Positions 9,321-22,200 of a DNA stretch of 64,000 nucleotides are shown here, piece after piece (within the stretch, counting starts at the first letter, position 1; each line of letters starts with the position of its first letter). Below the pieces are notes generated by a model, which was given only the letters and a program-made list of their open reading frames with translations, searched no databases and was not told the origin of the DNA. The position numbers were made by a program, and so were the translations under genes. This stretch comes from Panicum virgatum. Its lineage: Eukaryota > Streptophyta > Magnoliopsida > Poales > Poaceae. Location of the stretch: assembly GCF_016808335.1 (NCBI RefSeq), contig NC_053141.1, forward strand, positions 29,379,249-29,443,248. Reading direction: 5' to 3'.

Positions 9321-12300
9321 TGTAACACCCTAATTTAAATTCCAGCATTTATTAATAAATTTAATTGGCTTTATTTAATTTTCTAAGGTTTATTGTGTTA
9401 GATTTGCATTTAATCAAAATTTTTGTTCTATAAGAAATTAAAATTTATCATAAGTTTAAACTTGGTTGATGCATCATGCTGGAGCTTTGGTTTAATTTGT
9501 TTGAGTGCTTGAGTGAATTCAAACTCAAATTTGGATTCATTTGGGTTATGTTTGTTTGAATTAGAAATAGAGTAAATGGAAGGAAAAGATTTAGAAGAGA
9601 GAGAGCCCAACCCAAAACTCAAACCCAAACCCAAAGCAACCCAGCCCAAAACCCCTAAACCCATCTAAACTCAAGCAGCAGCCCATCCCTCGTGTGCAGC
9701 CCAGCCTTGACCCACTCCGCATGCCACTAGCCCCGCGCCCGGCCCAGAGCCGCGAGCCCAAACCCGTCTCTCTCCCCGCTGCATCAGCCCGCTCGCGTTG
9801 CCGCTGAACCCGCAAGCACGCCTCACCCCGCTGACCTCCAGGCCCCACTGGTCAGAACCTTCCCCTTCCTCCGCCCAAGATCCTCGCCGTGACGCCGCAT
9901 CTCTGTTCCGCGCCGAGGCCCGCTGCCCGCTGCCCTATGGACCGCCTCAACCCCGTAGCCCCACCAGCCAGCCACCGAGCACGCTCCAGCCTTCTAGAAG
10001 CAGCAGCCAGAGCCGGGAACGCGCAATCCGTTGCCGCGATCCGTTTTCCCCGCGCAGAGTTCCGCCGAGATCACCGGGGCTCGCCTGCGCCGAGGATCAC
10101 GGTCTTCCCCTTTAATTGGCCCCGTGAGCCTTCCCTGCGCTTCGCACTTCCCCTACCTACGCAGCAGAGCCGAACCCCGCTCTGCACCGCCTCACCGAGC
10201 TCCGCCGCCACAGGTGAGCGTTTCACCAGAATTAGTCGCCGCCGGAGACTTTTGGCCCGCCCTGACTCACCTTCCAACCTCGCAGGCACACCCCGCATCG
10301 TCCCGCGCTGCCCAGACGTTCGGAGGCCCCTTGCCTCGACCCGTCTCCGACTCCGTCCGAGCGCCGCCGCTCGGGCCTCGTCGCCGACCCCCTCTGCGCC
10401 ACATCTCCGCCTGAACCTTGCACGGTGAGCACTAGCCCTGTTTCCTCTCCCTGTTGCGCTAGGTCCTAGGGCTAGTAGACCACCGCGGAGTCTGGAACGG
10501 CGAACGTCGCCGCTCCGCCGCCGCCTTAGCACCCGTCGTTCTGGACCCCACCGAACCCCGCTAACCCCTTGGGAGGATCACGCGTGTCGCCTAGAGGGTT
10601 CTAGACCCCAGCCCCGCTCAAATCTCCCCCGAGGAGGCCGAGATTGGCCACCTCCGGCCGCCCGCCGCCGCGGGAGCACGTCGCCGGCCCGTCCCGCCGC
10701 CGCCCCCGCGCCCCTTTGCCCTGGACCGCCAGATCCGTGCGCAATGGCTCAGATTAGATAGAGTCTCCTTAGATCTGAAACGCTGGATCTCGATCCTACG
10801 GCCCATACTCGTGGATAACGGTTCGGCCTAAACTTTTTGCTAAAGAGCCCCTGCCTTTTTTGGATATAAACCCGCAGTCCACCCCTTTTGAAAAATAATT
10901 GCGGTTTGGCCCAGTTTTTAGCGTCTAAGCCCCTGGGTTTCTTTAAAATACAACCCGCAGTCCAGGCTTGAAGTTTTTGCGAGTTAGACCCTGAAGCTTT
11001 AGTTTAATTATGTTTAGGCCCTCGGTTTTAGCAGAAAAGTCCCTGGAACCCTATTTTTATTACAAATAAGTCCCTGAACCTTGATTTTAGCCTAGAAAAT
11101 GCGTTTTAACTCCGTTTTAAGCGTTCTTTATGTCCATGCGATCGTTGTAACGCGTAGAATAGCTTTAGACTAGTTTAGTGTGCTGTTTTTAAGTATTGAT
11201 GTACTGTTTCTTAGTTTTTGTTAGTGTTTGCTTGTATGCTTATTATCGTGCATTGTTTTGGCCATGTGTTCGTGAGTAGACGTTGATCCATCTGATGAGC
11301 CCCAGTGCCAGTACCCGGAGCAGCCGTCTTCCGAGCACTTTGAGCAGCAGCAGGAGCAGTACGAGGAAGGCAAGTATAACATGAACAACCTATCATCTTT
11401 AAATACATTTTCATACTGCATTTTAATACTGTATGCCTATAAGGATTTCCTAGCCACTTTATATCCTTTATACGTACCTTTGGGTTGCATTTTGGTTAGT
11501 TGTGCTAGGTTGCTGCGCTTTAACACACTCTGGTCGTTTCTAATTAATTTGATTAATGGTTTACTTGAACTTAATTCTGAGAGTGGCCCTCTGTGTGGAT
11601 GAGTGGCTCACGTCTCGTTAAAAGATGGTTTTTGTAGAAACATGGTTTAGAGGGCCAGCACGATGCTTAGTGCTTGGTTGGCCACTCTCCATAAGGACCG
11701 GTTCATAGAGCGACAACCTGGGACAACAGCGCTACCACAAGGCTAGAATGGGATAGACTTGGCTTACTAATTAGGTCTTTTTGGTTTGGAGTAACTTACC
11801 TGCGGGGCAAGAGTAGTAAGCTTCAATGGTCCCTGCTCCTCCGGCTTGGTCTGTGCTTTGATTGCGCTCCTGTGCTTGTACCCCCGGAGGTGGGCCCCAT
11901 CGTCGCTGACCTAACTCTCGCGGTTACGCCTTACCAACGAGATTCTTTGTAACGGCCTCGTAGTGAGTCGCTAGTCATCTCACCTAAGGAAGTGTGATGA
12001 ACCTCTGGCGTAGCTCACGACTTGTGGGTAAAGATGTGAAACCTCTGCAGAGTGTAAAACTAGTATACTAGCCGTGCTCACGGTCATGAGCGGCCTAGAT
12101 CCTCCTTTTGATTAGTGGGGTTGTCTCCTTCCGACGAGGGAGGTGCCTCTCGGGGTTACCTTGGTGGCTTGGTTTTGGTTTGGTTCTCAGTAGTATCATG
12201 ATTAAATTTGACTAATTACTATGTAACTGGGTTAATGGTAATTCATCAACTCGTAGTAAATAGCTTTAATAAAATTTTGGCCAATGCTTAAAAGCTAATG

Positions 12301-12732
12301 CAGTTGAGTCAACCAACCTTAGAGCCTCATAGTTTGTGTTATACTTGTTGAGTACAAGTTGTGTACTCACTCTTGCCTCTTCTCTACTTTTTCCTCTTGT
12401 CTATGCTACTGCTGCTCAGTTCCTGCCGACACGAGGGAGTTCGCTCAGCGCTACCAGGACTACGAGGATTTCTAGGTGTTCATCTCCCAGTCGACGTCCC
12501 TGTGGCGCCCTGCTCATCTTCGGAGAGCTTTTATCGTATTTGTACTTCGCTTCCGCTGTATCAGACATCTTTGTCATTAATGTAATAAATAACATTCGTA
12601 TTTCGATTTATTATGTCTTTTTACGTGATATGTGCTATGATATACTGTTCATTCTGTTGTATATACGTGTGACCTGATCCTGGCATGTATATGATTGCTC
12701 GGTTTATGTCCTTTTATAAACCGGGTGTTATA
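9321..12732 (+). repeat. 3' LTR of element A (3,412 bp)
   Basis: Complete LTR from TGTAACACCC to GGGTGTTATA. GC-rich cassette about 9600-10800; periodic CCCTG zone about 10840-11095; conserved block with a small hairpin about 11900-12100; candidate poly(A) signal AATAAA at 12584-12589. The exon-like pair lies at 11280-11369 and 12420-12475 with an intact GC donor, a 1,050-bp gap and no stop before the final TAG. If the RNA starts in the GC-rich part and ends near 12600, the terminal repeat (R) would be over 2 kb; this is inference. Confidence 0.93.
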
Positions 12733-12737
12733 GCTTG

Positions 12738-14515
12738 ACAGTGCTTAGCGGTATCTCGCGCTTGTTTCCCATGATGTCTTTGAAGTAGCGAGAATACGTC
12801 GAAACTTGTAGAGCGTCCAAGAGCGGCATATTGATGCTCAACCTGCGTACCATGTCAACAAATTTGTTGAATTGCTCATCTTCATGTTTACCTTTGCGGT
12901 ATCGTGGCCTTGGCGGTAGAATCTTGGTATCTATATCATCTAGCTCAAACTCTAGCTCTTCGGTGACTATCTCTGGCATAGGAGTAGGTGCCTTCTCCTT
13001 GATGATGGTCTCCACTTCAACCCTTGGCTTAGGCTTCCTTGCTCCCGCCGCATGTTCCGGTTCTTCGGTCTCCTTTCCCGAGCGAGTTTGAATTGCCTTA
13101 GCCGTCTCTGGACTTTGAGGTTGTCCGGGCAATTTTCCTTCATTGCTAGATAGGCGTCCGGCGAGCTGGGCTACTTGTGTTTCTAGCATCTTCATCATGT
13201 TGAGTACTTGAAGGTTAGAGCTCCCGACTTCCGTCACCTTGCCATCAATATTCTCCAAGATCTTGTCCATAGCCTTGAACTTGGTGACGGTGTCCTTGTT
13301 GATCTTGCCTTGCTCCTCCATGAACTCCTTCAATTGTATACGAAGAGGCACCGAGTTTTGAATGGAAGAGCTTGCATTAAATTGGGGTCTACCTTGCCCG
13401 TAGCGGAAGTTGGTCGGTGGAATCCATTCTCCCTTCTTCATGTAGTCGAGCATCTTGGCTTCCTCTGGGCAATTCTTTTGGACATGGCCGTACTCTCCAC
13501 ATTCTTCACATGTAGACCTCTCTTCGGCCGCCTTCAAATCGATAGCTTGGGCTTCTCTCTTTTCCACTTCCATCTTCTCCAACCTTCTCATGAGCGAGTC
13601 GATCTTCCCTTCTAGCACTTCTTCGCGTTCCACTTGTAATACACTCTTCGTGGCGCCCACAGCTTGGAGTGGTTGTAGGCGCCCCGATGATGCCCATGCG
13701 TCATTGTCCGCCACCTTCTTGAATAGCTTGAAAACTTGAGTAGGCGTGAGCTCAATGATAGAACCTCCGGCCGATGCGTCAATGATCCCCCTTGATGCAG
13801 TGGTGAGGCCTTGATAGAACTTCTGGACCACATCCTCCCTTGAAAACTTGTTATGAGGTACGGTGCGGATGTAGTCGTTGAAGCGCTCATAGGCTTCCGC
13901 AATAGTCTCCATCGGGGCTTGCGCGAATGTTGCAATCTTGTTGCGCAGAATCTGGGTCTTGCCCGGCGAGTAGAACTCCGTCATGAATTCTTTCATCAAG
14001 GACTCCCAATTTTGAACCGTGCGCGGTGGTAGAGAATGAAACCATTGCAGTGCTCTCCCAAGTAGAGAGAACGGAAAGAGCCTCGCTCTTATTTGATCTT
14101 GAGTCATCCCTTGCATGTCGAAGGTGCGGCATAGTTGGAGGAACGCTTGAAGATGTAGATTAGCGTCTTCTTTTCCAGTGAAGGGCGAGCTTTGCACCAT
14201 CCTTATGATTGAAGTCTTGATCTCGAACGGAACACCGATGTTGTCGAGATTTTGGATCGGCAAGTCCCGAACGTCCGGAGTACATAGCTCTCCGATCGTA
14301 CGCTCCGGTTCCGGTAGCGCCATCCCTTGGTGAAGTGGCGCCTCCTTTGGACTTGTTGGTGGAGTTGCTTGAGGTGAAGACGATGAATCGTCTGCTTCAA
14401 CTTTTGGATCTACTAGTTTCGGCTTCCTTGATCGTGCGTCTCGTCTCCTTTGCCTGTAAATTTTTTCTGGATCATCCACAAAATTTTCGGGTTTGTTGGA
14501 GAGGCTCCCGTCCAT
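12738..14515 (-). CDS. gag protein of Athila-like element B (split by element A)
   Basis: An open frame of about 590 residues starting at ATG 14515 and running without a stop into the insertion site of element A. It is the structural protein that packages element RNA. Visible: an acidic/Pro-rich N-terminus; a retrotransposon gag core at about residues 115-225 (SLLGRALQWFHSLPP, TEFYSPGKTQILRNKI, EAYERFNDYIRTVP); a Glu/Lys-rich stretch; one CCHC knuckle, CEECGEYGHVQKNC, at residues 335-349; a long linker; and the start of the protease approach region (VSTYSRYFKDIMGNKREI). It resumes at 941-467 with a protease lacking its centre. No internal stop is seen, in contrast with most other frames here, so B may have inserted fairly recently before A struck it. 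Confidence 0.88.
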
Positions 14516-14753
14516 CTCCTGTTAGGGGTTAGTGAAAAAGAAAAAATATATACGAGATCTAAAAGATGAATATACAAGATCTAAAACATAAAAGAAAAAC
14601 AAAGCAAAATAAAGAAAACTCTAGATTAGATTGATTTTCGTGGAATAGATCCGTTTTTTTAGTTAGCTCAGAAAAATAAGAGATCTAAAAAGGTCAAAAA
14701 GAAAAATCAAGAAATATTTACGAATGCAAGTAAGATTGGATCTTAAATCGATG
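14516..14753 (-). other. leader of element B
   Basis: About 240 bases of AT-rich untranslated sequence between the primer site and the gag start. No gene is seen. Confidence 0.75.
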
Positions 14754-14773
14754 GTTCCCCGGCAACGGCGCCA
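14754..14773 (-). other. primer-binding site of element B (tRNA-Asp type)
   Basis: On the minus strand it reads TGGCGCCGTTGCCGGGGAAC, the usual Athila primer site complementary to the 3' end of tRNA-Asp. It lies 8 bases (TGCTTTTC) from the LTR end. Confidence 0.88.
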
Positions 14774-14781
14774 GAAAAGCA

Positions 14782-16220
14782 TGTTGACGCTCCTTAGCGC
14801 CCCCGATTTATATACCGCAAGCGCACGGTTTCGTGTAGCTTTTCCCTTAGAGTATTCCCCCAAGGTTTATCAATCCACGGAACCAAAGAAACAAGAAACA
14901 ATCTACTAGCATAGAGATTCCTTTGTGTTGATGTCGTGTAAAACGAATCTAATCTATTAAAAACCCGACAAACACCGAAGGTAGCAAGAGAAAGTTAGAG
15001 ATAACCAATCTAGATCACCTAGATCATGCATATGTCGTAATTCCAGCTAGATAAAGTGAAGTAAGATAGATGTGAATCTCAATGAAAAGCCTCTTTAAAC
15101 CCAAAATCTCCAATCTGATCCCTCGATACTCCGCCTACTCTGTGGAGACGGCCTGTCACGACGCCCCCCTTTTGAACGAAATACCCTGAAGCAAGTCGAA
15201 CCCCCTTTGGTAGTTCCGTCATGAACCTCTAGCCACCATGACTACAAGATCATGCTAAGCGATCTATCTCGATAATAGATCTAGGATGAAGCAAACCCAA
15301 AGAAAAGAACGAAATCAAAAGAGAGAACATGGTCGCTAAACATTCGGAATCACAAATAACTTCACCATGAATGATTGTACATCACAAGATCACAACCAGG
15401 GCCCTACCTTGATCTTGATGATCCTAGCTCCAGAACTCCGACGTGGTGTTCCTTGCAAGGTTCCCACGTCGGCTAGGGCGAACCCTAGACAACTAGCACG
15501 ACCCTCGGCTCTCCGAGAGGTGTCCCTCTATCTTCTCTGCTCCTTGGCGTCGTCTCCCGAATTGATCTTTGCGTGAACCTTGGGGAGGGGTCTTTAAATA
15601 GCCTCAAGGAACCCTCGGTCAAAGGGGAGGTCGAACCAACCTAAAAAAGGACTGGGCCGGCCGGCCCAATGAGCCTAGGCCGGCCGGCCTGGCACTTTCC
15701 TTCGCCGGCTCGTGTTCATCTTTCTCCCAAGTCTCCTGGAATCTTCTAGAGTTTATGTCTTTCACGATTGCACCCCATTAGACGTCGTTATCTTCGAGAT
15801 TTCTTCGAGGAGAAGGATAGGAAGGAAAATCCTTCCTTAAATATCTCTTTGCTTTGCTTAGCCCCAAAGTATCTTGATCTTATCTTGTGGGCTTTGTCTT
15901 TTGGGCTTCATTGGAGGGTGGATGTGCAAGAACGAGCCTCTAATCATCATGGCCTTTGATCCTTTGTTCGGGCTTTGGTCTTTGTCTTTCTTCGTGTCAT
16001 CGCGTGATCGTGGGCCTCGCCATTTCATGCTCCAAAATTGGTCAAAAACCTGCAAAAACGAAGTACCTCCAAAATATATGTGCAAACACGAAAACGACCA
16101 ATAATTGGGCCGAGGTTAGGATGGTTAGTGATTCTGATATTAAATTCATGCCATTATCAAAGTTAAACAGGGGATAAAATGGATACTTAAGGAGCGCCAA
16201 TAGGGGGTAAGCCAGATACA
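14782..16220 (-). repeat. 5' LTR of element B (about 1,439 bp)
   Basis: On the minus strand it runs TGTATCTGGC...GAGCGTCAACA. Near its 5' end it shares CTATTGGCGCTCCTTAAGTA, and other stretches, with the LTR of element G at 61445, in opposite orientation. A TATA-like TATTTAAA lies at 15593-15600 (minus strand). Two GGCCGGCCGGCC-type motifs lie at 15656-15690. The outer boundary rests on TG...CA ends and comparison with G, not on a seen duplication. Confidence 0.8.
15593..15600 (-). promoter_or_regulatory. TATA-like box in the LTR of element B
   Basis: Minus-strand TATTTAAA in the context GGCTATTTAAAGACC, about half-way through the LTR, where an LTR promoter is expected. In G a similar place carries TATAAATAG. 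Confidence 0.5.
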
Positions 16221-17781
16221 AGGATAAGATAATGTGACACCCCGGCCTACAGATAGTACAGGAGAATTTGAGAATCTCTCAGACGAGACAGAAGAGTTAT
16301 GCTATAGTTCCCTTTTTCGGAGTTATGTAACACCTATCTAGAGTTAGCAGCAGTGATGCATGGGCAGTGTTGTCTAATAAGATAGAACCTTACATAGTGG
16401 GGTTTTCTCTCTTCTTTGACCTTACCAATCTTTGCTTCCTTTTATCCCAGCTCAGATGTCGGCAGAACAAAAAGGCCTTGGAGACAGTGCAATGGGTGAT
16501 GGTGTTCATGCAACAGTTTCCGTGGAGCAGCCGATAACGGTACAAGATCCGTCTTCGCAAACAACATACAACCCAAAGAATGGTGAGAAAGCTTGCCCGT
16601 GTTGCCAATTCTATGGCGTTCCTTGTCGTCAAGTTCGTGCGACTGAAGATGAAGCCACAACTAGGAGGAACTAGAGGTTGTTCTCCAGTACAAAGAGAAA
16701 GATGACTCATCAAGATCAGCTAGCAGAGGATTCAATTTTCCTTGACTTTCCATCGGTTGATGATCTACAGACCATCCAGAAGAGAAAGGGTCCTGAGTGC
16801 TCTAGAGATACACAGGTCAAGAACCAAGCCCTCTATGATTATGTTGATGGGTTGACTATCACTATGAAGGTGATTCAGCCACGCGGTCACAAGGAGTCCA
16901 AAAAGCAAGCGGCAGAAATAATGCAAGATGGGATGTTAAGTTCACAGGGAGGTCAACCAAGTAGCGCCATTCACCACCACCGCATGTGCTACCAATGCGG
17001 GCAAAAAGGTCATTATGCCAAAAGATGTCCACAGAAGCGCCTGTCACCGGTAGCACCAGTCCAGGACCTTTCACCAGTCCCACGTACCAGTGGTGACGAG
17101 ACCCAGCTTATTTCTGGGAACTGCTCCAATTAGGGTGCCCAGAATGATCAGGATCAGCAGCAGGTGATACCAGTGTGCAGTGATCGTACAAAGCGTGAGC
17201 AATCCAAGAAGGGAACAAAAGAGTACCTCTAGGGTAGAGTTCACCATGTGTCAGTAGAAACCATTCGGGATGATAGTCTAGTCATTCTTGGTATGCTTCC
17301 AGTCAACTCATTTCTAGCCTCAGTGTTGATAGACCCTCATGCTACACATTCATTCATTAGCGCGCAGTTTGTTGCTAAGCATGAGATATTGAAGCTTCCC
17401 CTGAGAAAGAAAATGGTCGTCAAATCATCAGGACAAGAACAGATCTCCAGTTACATATGTCCTCGAGTCAGCATGAGGGTAAGTAAGGCAACCTTCCTGG
17501 AGGACCTTATTGTAATGGAGTCAACAGGAATCGACATCATTCTTGGTCAAAATTGGTCAGTTCGAAACAAACTTGTGATGCAGCCTACCAAAAGAGTGGT
17601 AAAGGTCCAGACCATGTCAGGAGAGCAAATTGAGCAAGAGGTTCAACATACTTCCAACTCAAGGCATGTGGGTATGAGAATCCGACTCAGATGTGCGTAG
17701 AACTTAATCTCATCCTTGTTTCTCTTTGCTAGCCAGCCCATCAGAATTTCGAGACGAGATTCCTGTAAGGGGGGTAGGATT
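16221..17781 (+). mobile_element. non-autonomous element C, internal region 1 (5' part removed by B)
   Basis: Carries gag and a protease-like region, then passes to the last bases of a pol gene (CTCTTTGCTAGCCAGCCCA), a polypurine tract and LTR2. RT, RNase H and integrase are absent. Matching sequence is found at 55211-56755 (internal region 2). The leader begins TGTGACACCCCGGCC, which looks like the start of a different LTR. Confidence 0.85.
16456..17700 (+). pseudogene. gag-protease of element C, copy 1
   Basis: Starts MSAEQKGLGDSAMGDG at 16456, a gag N-terminus unlike the MVNTR start of A, E and F. It has a Cys-rich segment (ACPCCQFYGVPCRQ), a CCHC knuckle CYQCGQKGHYAKRC and a retropepsin-like region (ETIRDDSLVILGMLPVNSF, THSFISAQFVAKHE, GIDIILGQNW). 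The catalytic loop reads D-P-H-A instead of D-T-G-A, so protease activity is unlikely. Three in-frame stops, at 16672, 17131 and 17230, are all CAG to TAG when compared with copy 2 or D. The product could only have been mobilised with enzymes from another element. Confidence 0.85.
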
Positions 17782-19213
17782 TGTAACACCCTAATTTAAT
17801 TTTCCTATTTAATAATAAATTTAATTGGCTTTATTTAATTTTCTAAGGTTTATTATGATTAGTCTTGCAATTAATCTAATTTTATTTCACAAGTAATTAA
17901 AATTTTTCTAGGTTTGAACTTGTTTGTGCATTCATGCTAGTGCATGGTTTTATTTCGGTTGAGTGCATAGGGTTTGAATTCAAACTTGTGTTTGAATTCA
18001 AATAGATTTGAGTTGGTTTGAAAAAGAAAAGAGGAAAGGAAAATAGAAAACCCCAACCGGACCTAAACCCAGCAACCCAGCCAGCCCAACCCGCGAGCTG
18101 GCCCAACCCCTCTCCCACCCTCACCCCACGCGGCCCACGACCAGCACGCGCGCCCTCCGCGCTCAGCGCCAGCTTGCTCGGACGGCCCGCTCACTCCCTC
18201 TCCCCGCGTGGCCCGTGGCCCAGCTTCCCTCCCCGCGCTCGGCGCAAGCGCCCCGCTCCCGCTAAGCCCCGGCCCACCTGCCAGCGCCCCCGCCTTCGCT
18301 GACAGGGATGGCCCGCTTGCCAGGTCCGCCTCCCTTCCGCCGCGCATGCGCAATGGAACCCCGCGATCCCCGGCCGTGATCTCGTCGGCCTTCCTTATCG
18401 GGCGCGCACGCCGAGATCCCCGGCGCCCCCTTTAAACACCCCCCTGCGACCCCCCTTTCCCCTATCCTCGCCCCCGCAGCCGCCGCCGTAACCCTAGCGC
18501 CGCTCGCCTTGCTCCGCTGCACAACACCCCCTGCGCCGTCGTGCCCTCGCCGCTCTGCTGCACCTCCGCCACCAAGAAACCCCGCTGGAGCTCCGTCCCG
18601 TGCCCAAGACCGACCCCGAGCTCGCTTGCCCCGGTCCGAACCACGTCTGCGCCGGAATTCGACCCGAGACACGCCACCGGTGAGTTGCTCCGCTGGTGCA
18701 ATTTCGCGCCACCGGTGACGTTCAAGCCGCCCTGACCCCCGCAGCACTTCCACAGGCCCATCCCGAGTCGATCCAAGGAGTCCAGGAGCTCGGAGATCAA
18801 CCACCGCGTCTCCTCCTCGAGCTCCGCTCGAGCGCTGCACGAACGCCGCCGCGCAACCTCGTCGCCGGCCTCCTGCGACGACCCTCCGACCGACCCAGTG
18901 CACGGTAAGCACCCCCAAGCACCCACCGTCCTTTTGCGCTAGACGTTTTCGCTTGTGGCGCACCCTAGGAGCCCCGGCACCGCTCGCCGGCAATGTCCCG
19001 CCGTGCAGACCCGCCACCGCCATGGCGCGCACCGTTCCAATCCCTGCAAAACACCACTAAACCCCCAGGTGGATTACGCACGTCGCGTACTCCACCCACG
19101 ACCAAACCACAGGCCGAACCGAGCCCTGGAGCGCCGGATTGGCAAACTCCGGCGACCCGCTGCCGTGCGCAGCCGCTCCCGCGCCCAACCTTTCCTGGTC
19201 GCGCGATCTAGAT
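17782..19213 (+). repeat. LTR2 of tandem element C, first segment
   Basis: Starts TGTAACACCC after the tract GTAAGGGGGGTAGGATT and matches LTR3 from 56756. It is cut at 19213 by element D and resumes at 52687. The last five bases (TAGAT) pair with CAGAT at 52682-52686; LTR3 has CAGATCGAAC at this place, uninterrupted. Confidence 0.92.
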
Positions 19214-22200
19214 TGTAACACCCTAATTTAAATTTCAGCAATTTATAATAAATTTAATTGGCTTTATTTAAATTTCTAAGGTTTATTGTGTTTAGACTTT
19301 CATTTAATCTAATTTTGATCCTCAAGTAATTAAAATTTATCATAGGTTTAATTTTTGTTGTTGCATCATGCTGGAGCATTGTTTTATTTGTTGAGTGCTT
19401 GTGTGAATTCAAATTCAAATTTGAATTCATTTGCCTTGAGTTTGAATTAGAATTAGAATTAGAAAGGAAAAGAAATAGAAAGAGAAAGAAAACCCAAAAC
19501 CCAAACTCAAACCCAATCCCGTGGCCCACTTCTCTCACTCAAGCCCAACCCTTTTTTTCCAAACGGGCCTAGCTCTCCCCTCCTCTCCTGGCCCAACAAA
19601 CCCCGCGGCCCAGCTCCCTTCTCTCCCCGGTCCGCTCTCTCCCTCTTTCCCATGGCCCAGTTAGCCCAGCCCGCTCCCATGGTTTCCCTTCCGCGCGGCC
19701 CACTCCCGGAGCCCAGCTCCCTGCTCCCCGCTCCCCGCACACCGCTCAGCCCGCAGCCCGCGCTCGTTGCGTCTCCCACTGACAGACCTGGCCCACGTGT
19801 CAGATCCTTCCCTTTCCTCCGCCCAGGGTCTTCGCCGCTCTCTCCGCTCTGCTCCGTCCGCGCCCTCGCTGACCCGTAGCCCTGCTCCACCCCACGCTGG
19901 CGCAGGATCCACCGGCCAGCCTGACCGGAGCTCCCCTCCTCCAGAACCTTCCCTACCCGGACCCCGGGATCACGCAACAGCCGTTGCTGTGATCCGTTTC
20001 CCCCGCCGTTTTCACGACCGCAATCCTCGCCGTGATGGTGTCACGCACGCACGCCCAAGATCCTCGCCCGGCCTATATTTGGCCCCGCGCGCCCTCCTGA
20101 ACCCTACCACGCCTCACTCGGGCCGCCACCGAGCTCCAGCCACACCGGCGCCTTGCTCCGCCGCGCAGAGCATCTGCTCCGCCGTGGCCACACCACCCCA
20201 TCGCGCCATAGCCCCTGCAAACCACCGCCGCGGCTTCACCCGCATACCAGGAAGCTCCCAGCGGCCACCATCCTCGGCTACAACATTTGAAGCGGCCGGA
20301 TTTGGGCCGGGCACCGCCGCGGGTAGGTCGACCTGTCACCGAAATTCCACGCCGCCGGCGTAGTTCGCCACCTTCCTGACCCCACAGCACTTCCACAGGG
20401 TTGCGACGCTTTGGTTAGGGGGGATCCGAGGCTCGGAGAAGCATCCCACACCCTGGACCGCGACCTCCGTCCAGCGCCGCCGCCACGAACCGCCACTCGG
20501 CCTCGCCGCCAGCACTTCTGCGTCACGCCCCGCCCGTTCCAAGCCTCGGTGAGCACCACAACCCCTCCCTGGTCCTTTTTGCACTAGAACTGGTAGGCCG
20601 TAGCCCCTGGGGCCTCTAGAACGCTGCACGCCGGTGAACCCTCGCCTCCCCTCGCCGTGGCGAGCCTGACCCATGCCCTGAGCCACCGCCACGAGTGCCC
20701 ATTAGGGTTACGCACGTCGCGTACTTCCCCCACGGCCAAACCTCTTGCGGAACCGAGCCCGGAGTGGCCGATTTGGCCAACGCCGGCCCTGCTCCACCGC
20801 GGAGATTCGACTCCGGCGACTCCCGCCGCCGCCCCGTGCGCCCGAACCCCCTGACCGCCCGATCCACCGCGTACGCCCCCGATTAGATCTAGTTTACAAC
20901 AGACCCTAGCCCTCGGATTGTGATCTAACGACCCTGATCCAAAGATACCGCTTCGGCTGGTATTTTTGTTAAAGAGGCCCCAGAGTTCTCTGAAATCAAC
21001 CCGCGGTCTACCTGTGTTCAAAAATAATTACAGTTTAGGCCTGTTTTTAACGCATAGCCCCCTGAGCTCTTTAGAAATAGTACCCGCAGTCCAGGCTCTG
21101 TGTTTTTGCACGCTAGCCCTTAGATCTAATGTTTAATTACGTTTAGGCCCTGGGTTTTTGCAGAATAGCCACTGGAACCTTAGATTTCTTGCAGTTTAGA
21201 CCCTAAACCTTGTTTTTAGCCTAGAAAATGCGTTTTAGCTCCGTTTTAGGCGTTCTTTATATCCACGCAATCGTTGTGACGCGTAGAATAGTGTTAGACT
21301 AGTTTAGTGTGCTGTTTTTATGTATTGATGTACTGTTTCTTAGTTTTTGCTATTGCTTGCATGTATGTTTATGTTGTGTTTTGTCCTTGGCCATGTGTTC
21401 GTGAGTAGACGTCGATCCATCTGAGGAGACCCAGTACCAGAACCCGGAACAGCCATCTTCTGATCACTTTGAACAGCAGCACGAGCAGTACGAGGAAGGC
21501 AAGTATAACATGAACAACCTATCACTTTTAAATACACTTTCACACTGCATTTAATACTGTAGGCCTATAAGGACTTTCCTAGCCACTTTATATCATTTAT
21601 ATATACCTTTGGGTTGTATTTTGGTTAGTTGTGCTAGCTTGCTGCGCTCTCACACATAATGGTCCTTTTTAATTAAATTATTTAATGGTTTACTTGAATT
21701 TAATTCTGAGAGTGGCACTCTGTGTGGCTTGAGTGGCTCACTTCTCGTTAAATTGGTTTTGTTAGAAACATAGTTTAGGGGGCCAGCACGGTGCTTACTG
21801 CCTGGTTGGCCACTCTCTATAAGGACCGGTTCATAGAGTGACAACCTGGGACAACAGCGCTACCACAAGACTAGAATGGGACGGTATTGGCTTACTATTT
21901 AGGTGTTTTTGGTTTGGAGTAACTTACCTGCGGGGCAAAGGGTGGTAAGCTTCAATGGTCCCTGCTCCTCCGGCTTGGTCTGTGCTTGGTTTGCGCACCT
22001 ATGCTTGTACCCCTGGAGGTGGGCCCCATCGTCGCTGATCTAACTCTTCGCGGTTACGCCTTACCAACGAGATTCTTTGTAACGGCCTCGTAGTGAGTTT
22101 GCTAATCATCTCACCTAAGGAAGTGTGATGAACATCTGGCGTAGCTCACGACTTGTGGGTAAAGATGTGCAACCTCTGTAGAGTGTAAAACTGGTATACT

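Larger units (their letters stand above)
942..12732 (+). mobile_element. Tekay-like Ty3/gypsy retrotransposon A
   Basis: A full-length chromovirus inserted in element B. It starts TGTAACACTC at 942, ends GGGTGTTATA at 12732 and is flanked by perfect 5-bp duplications GCTTG (937-941, 12733-12737). Order: 5' LTR, damaged leader, gag-pol with one intron, polypurine tract, 3' LTR. The 3' end of the 5' LTR, the primer site and the first part of the leader are deleted near 4287. Both LTRs carry many point differences, so it is older than element F. Confidence 0.95.
12738..16220 (-). mobile_element. Athila-like LTR retrotransposon B, 5' portion (right of element A)
   Basis: Contains the 5' LTR (14782-16220), tRNA-Asp primer site, short leader and most of gag, all on the minus strand. 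It is inserted in internal region 1 of element C. The five bases after the LTR are AGGAT, but the partner duplication is outside the window. Confidence 0.88.

Noticed and set aside
12336..12677. Repeated frame starting MLYLLSTSC in every LTR end
   Set aside because: It crosses the presumed splice acceptor and the poly(A) region and competes with the phase-matched frame; its repetition only reflects LTR copies.
16221..16260. Placing the LTR end of B further right at TGTGACACC
   Set aside because: C region 2 carries TGTGACACCCC without B next to it, so this belongs to C; comparison with G supports the end near 16220.
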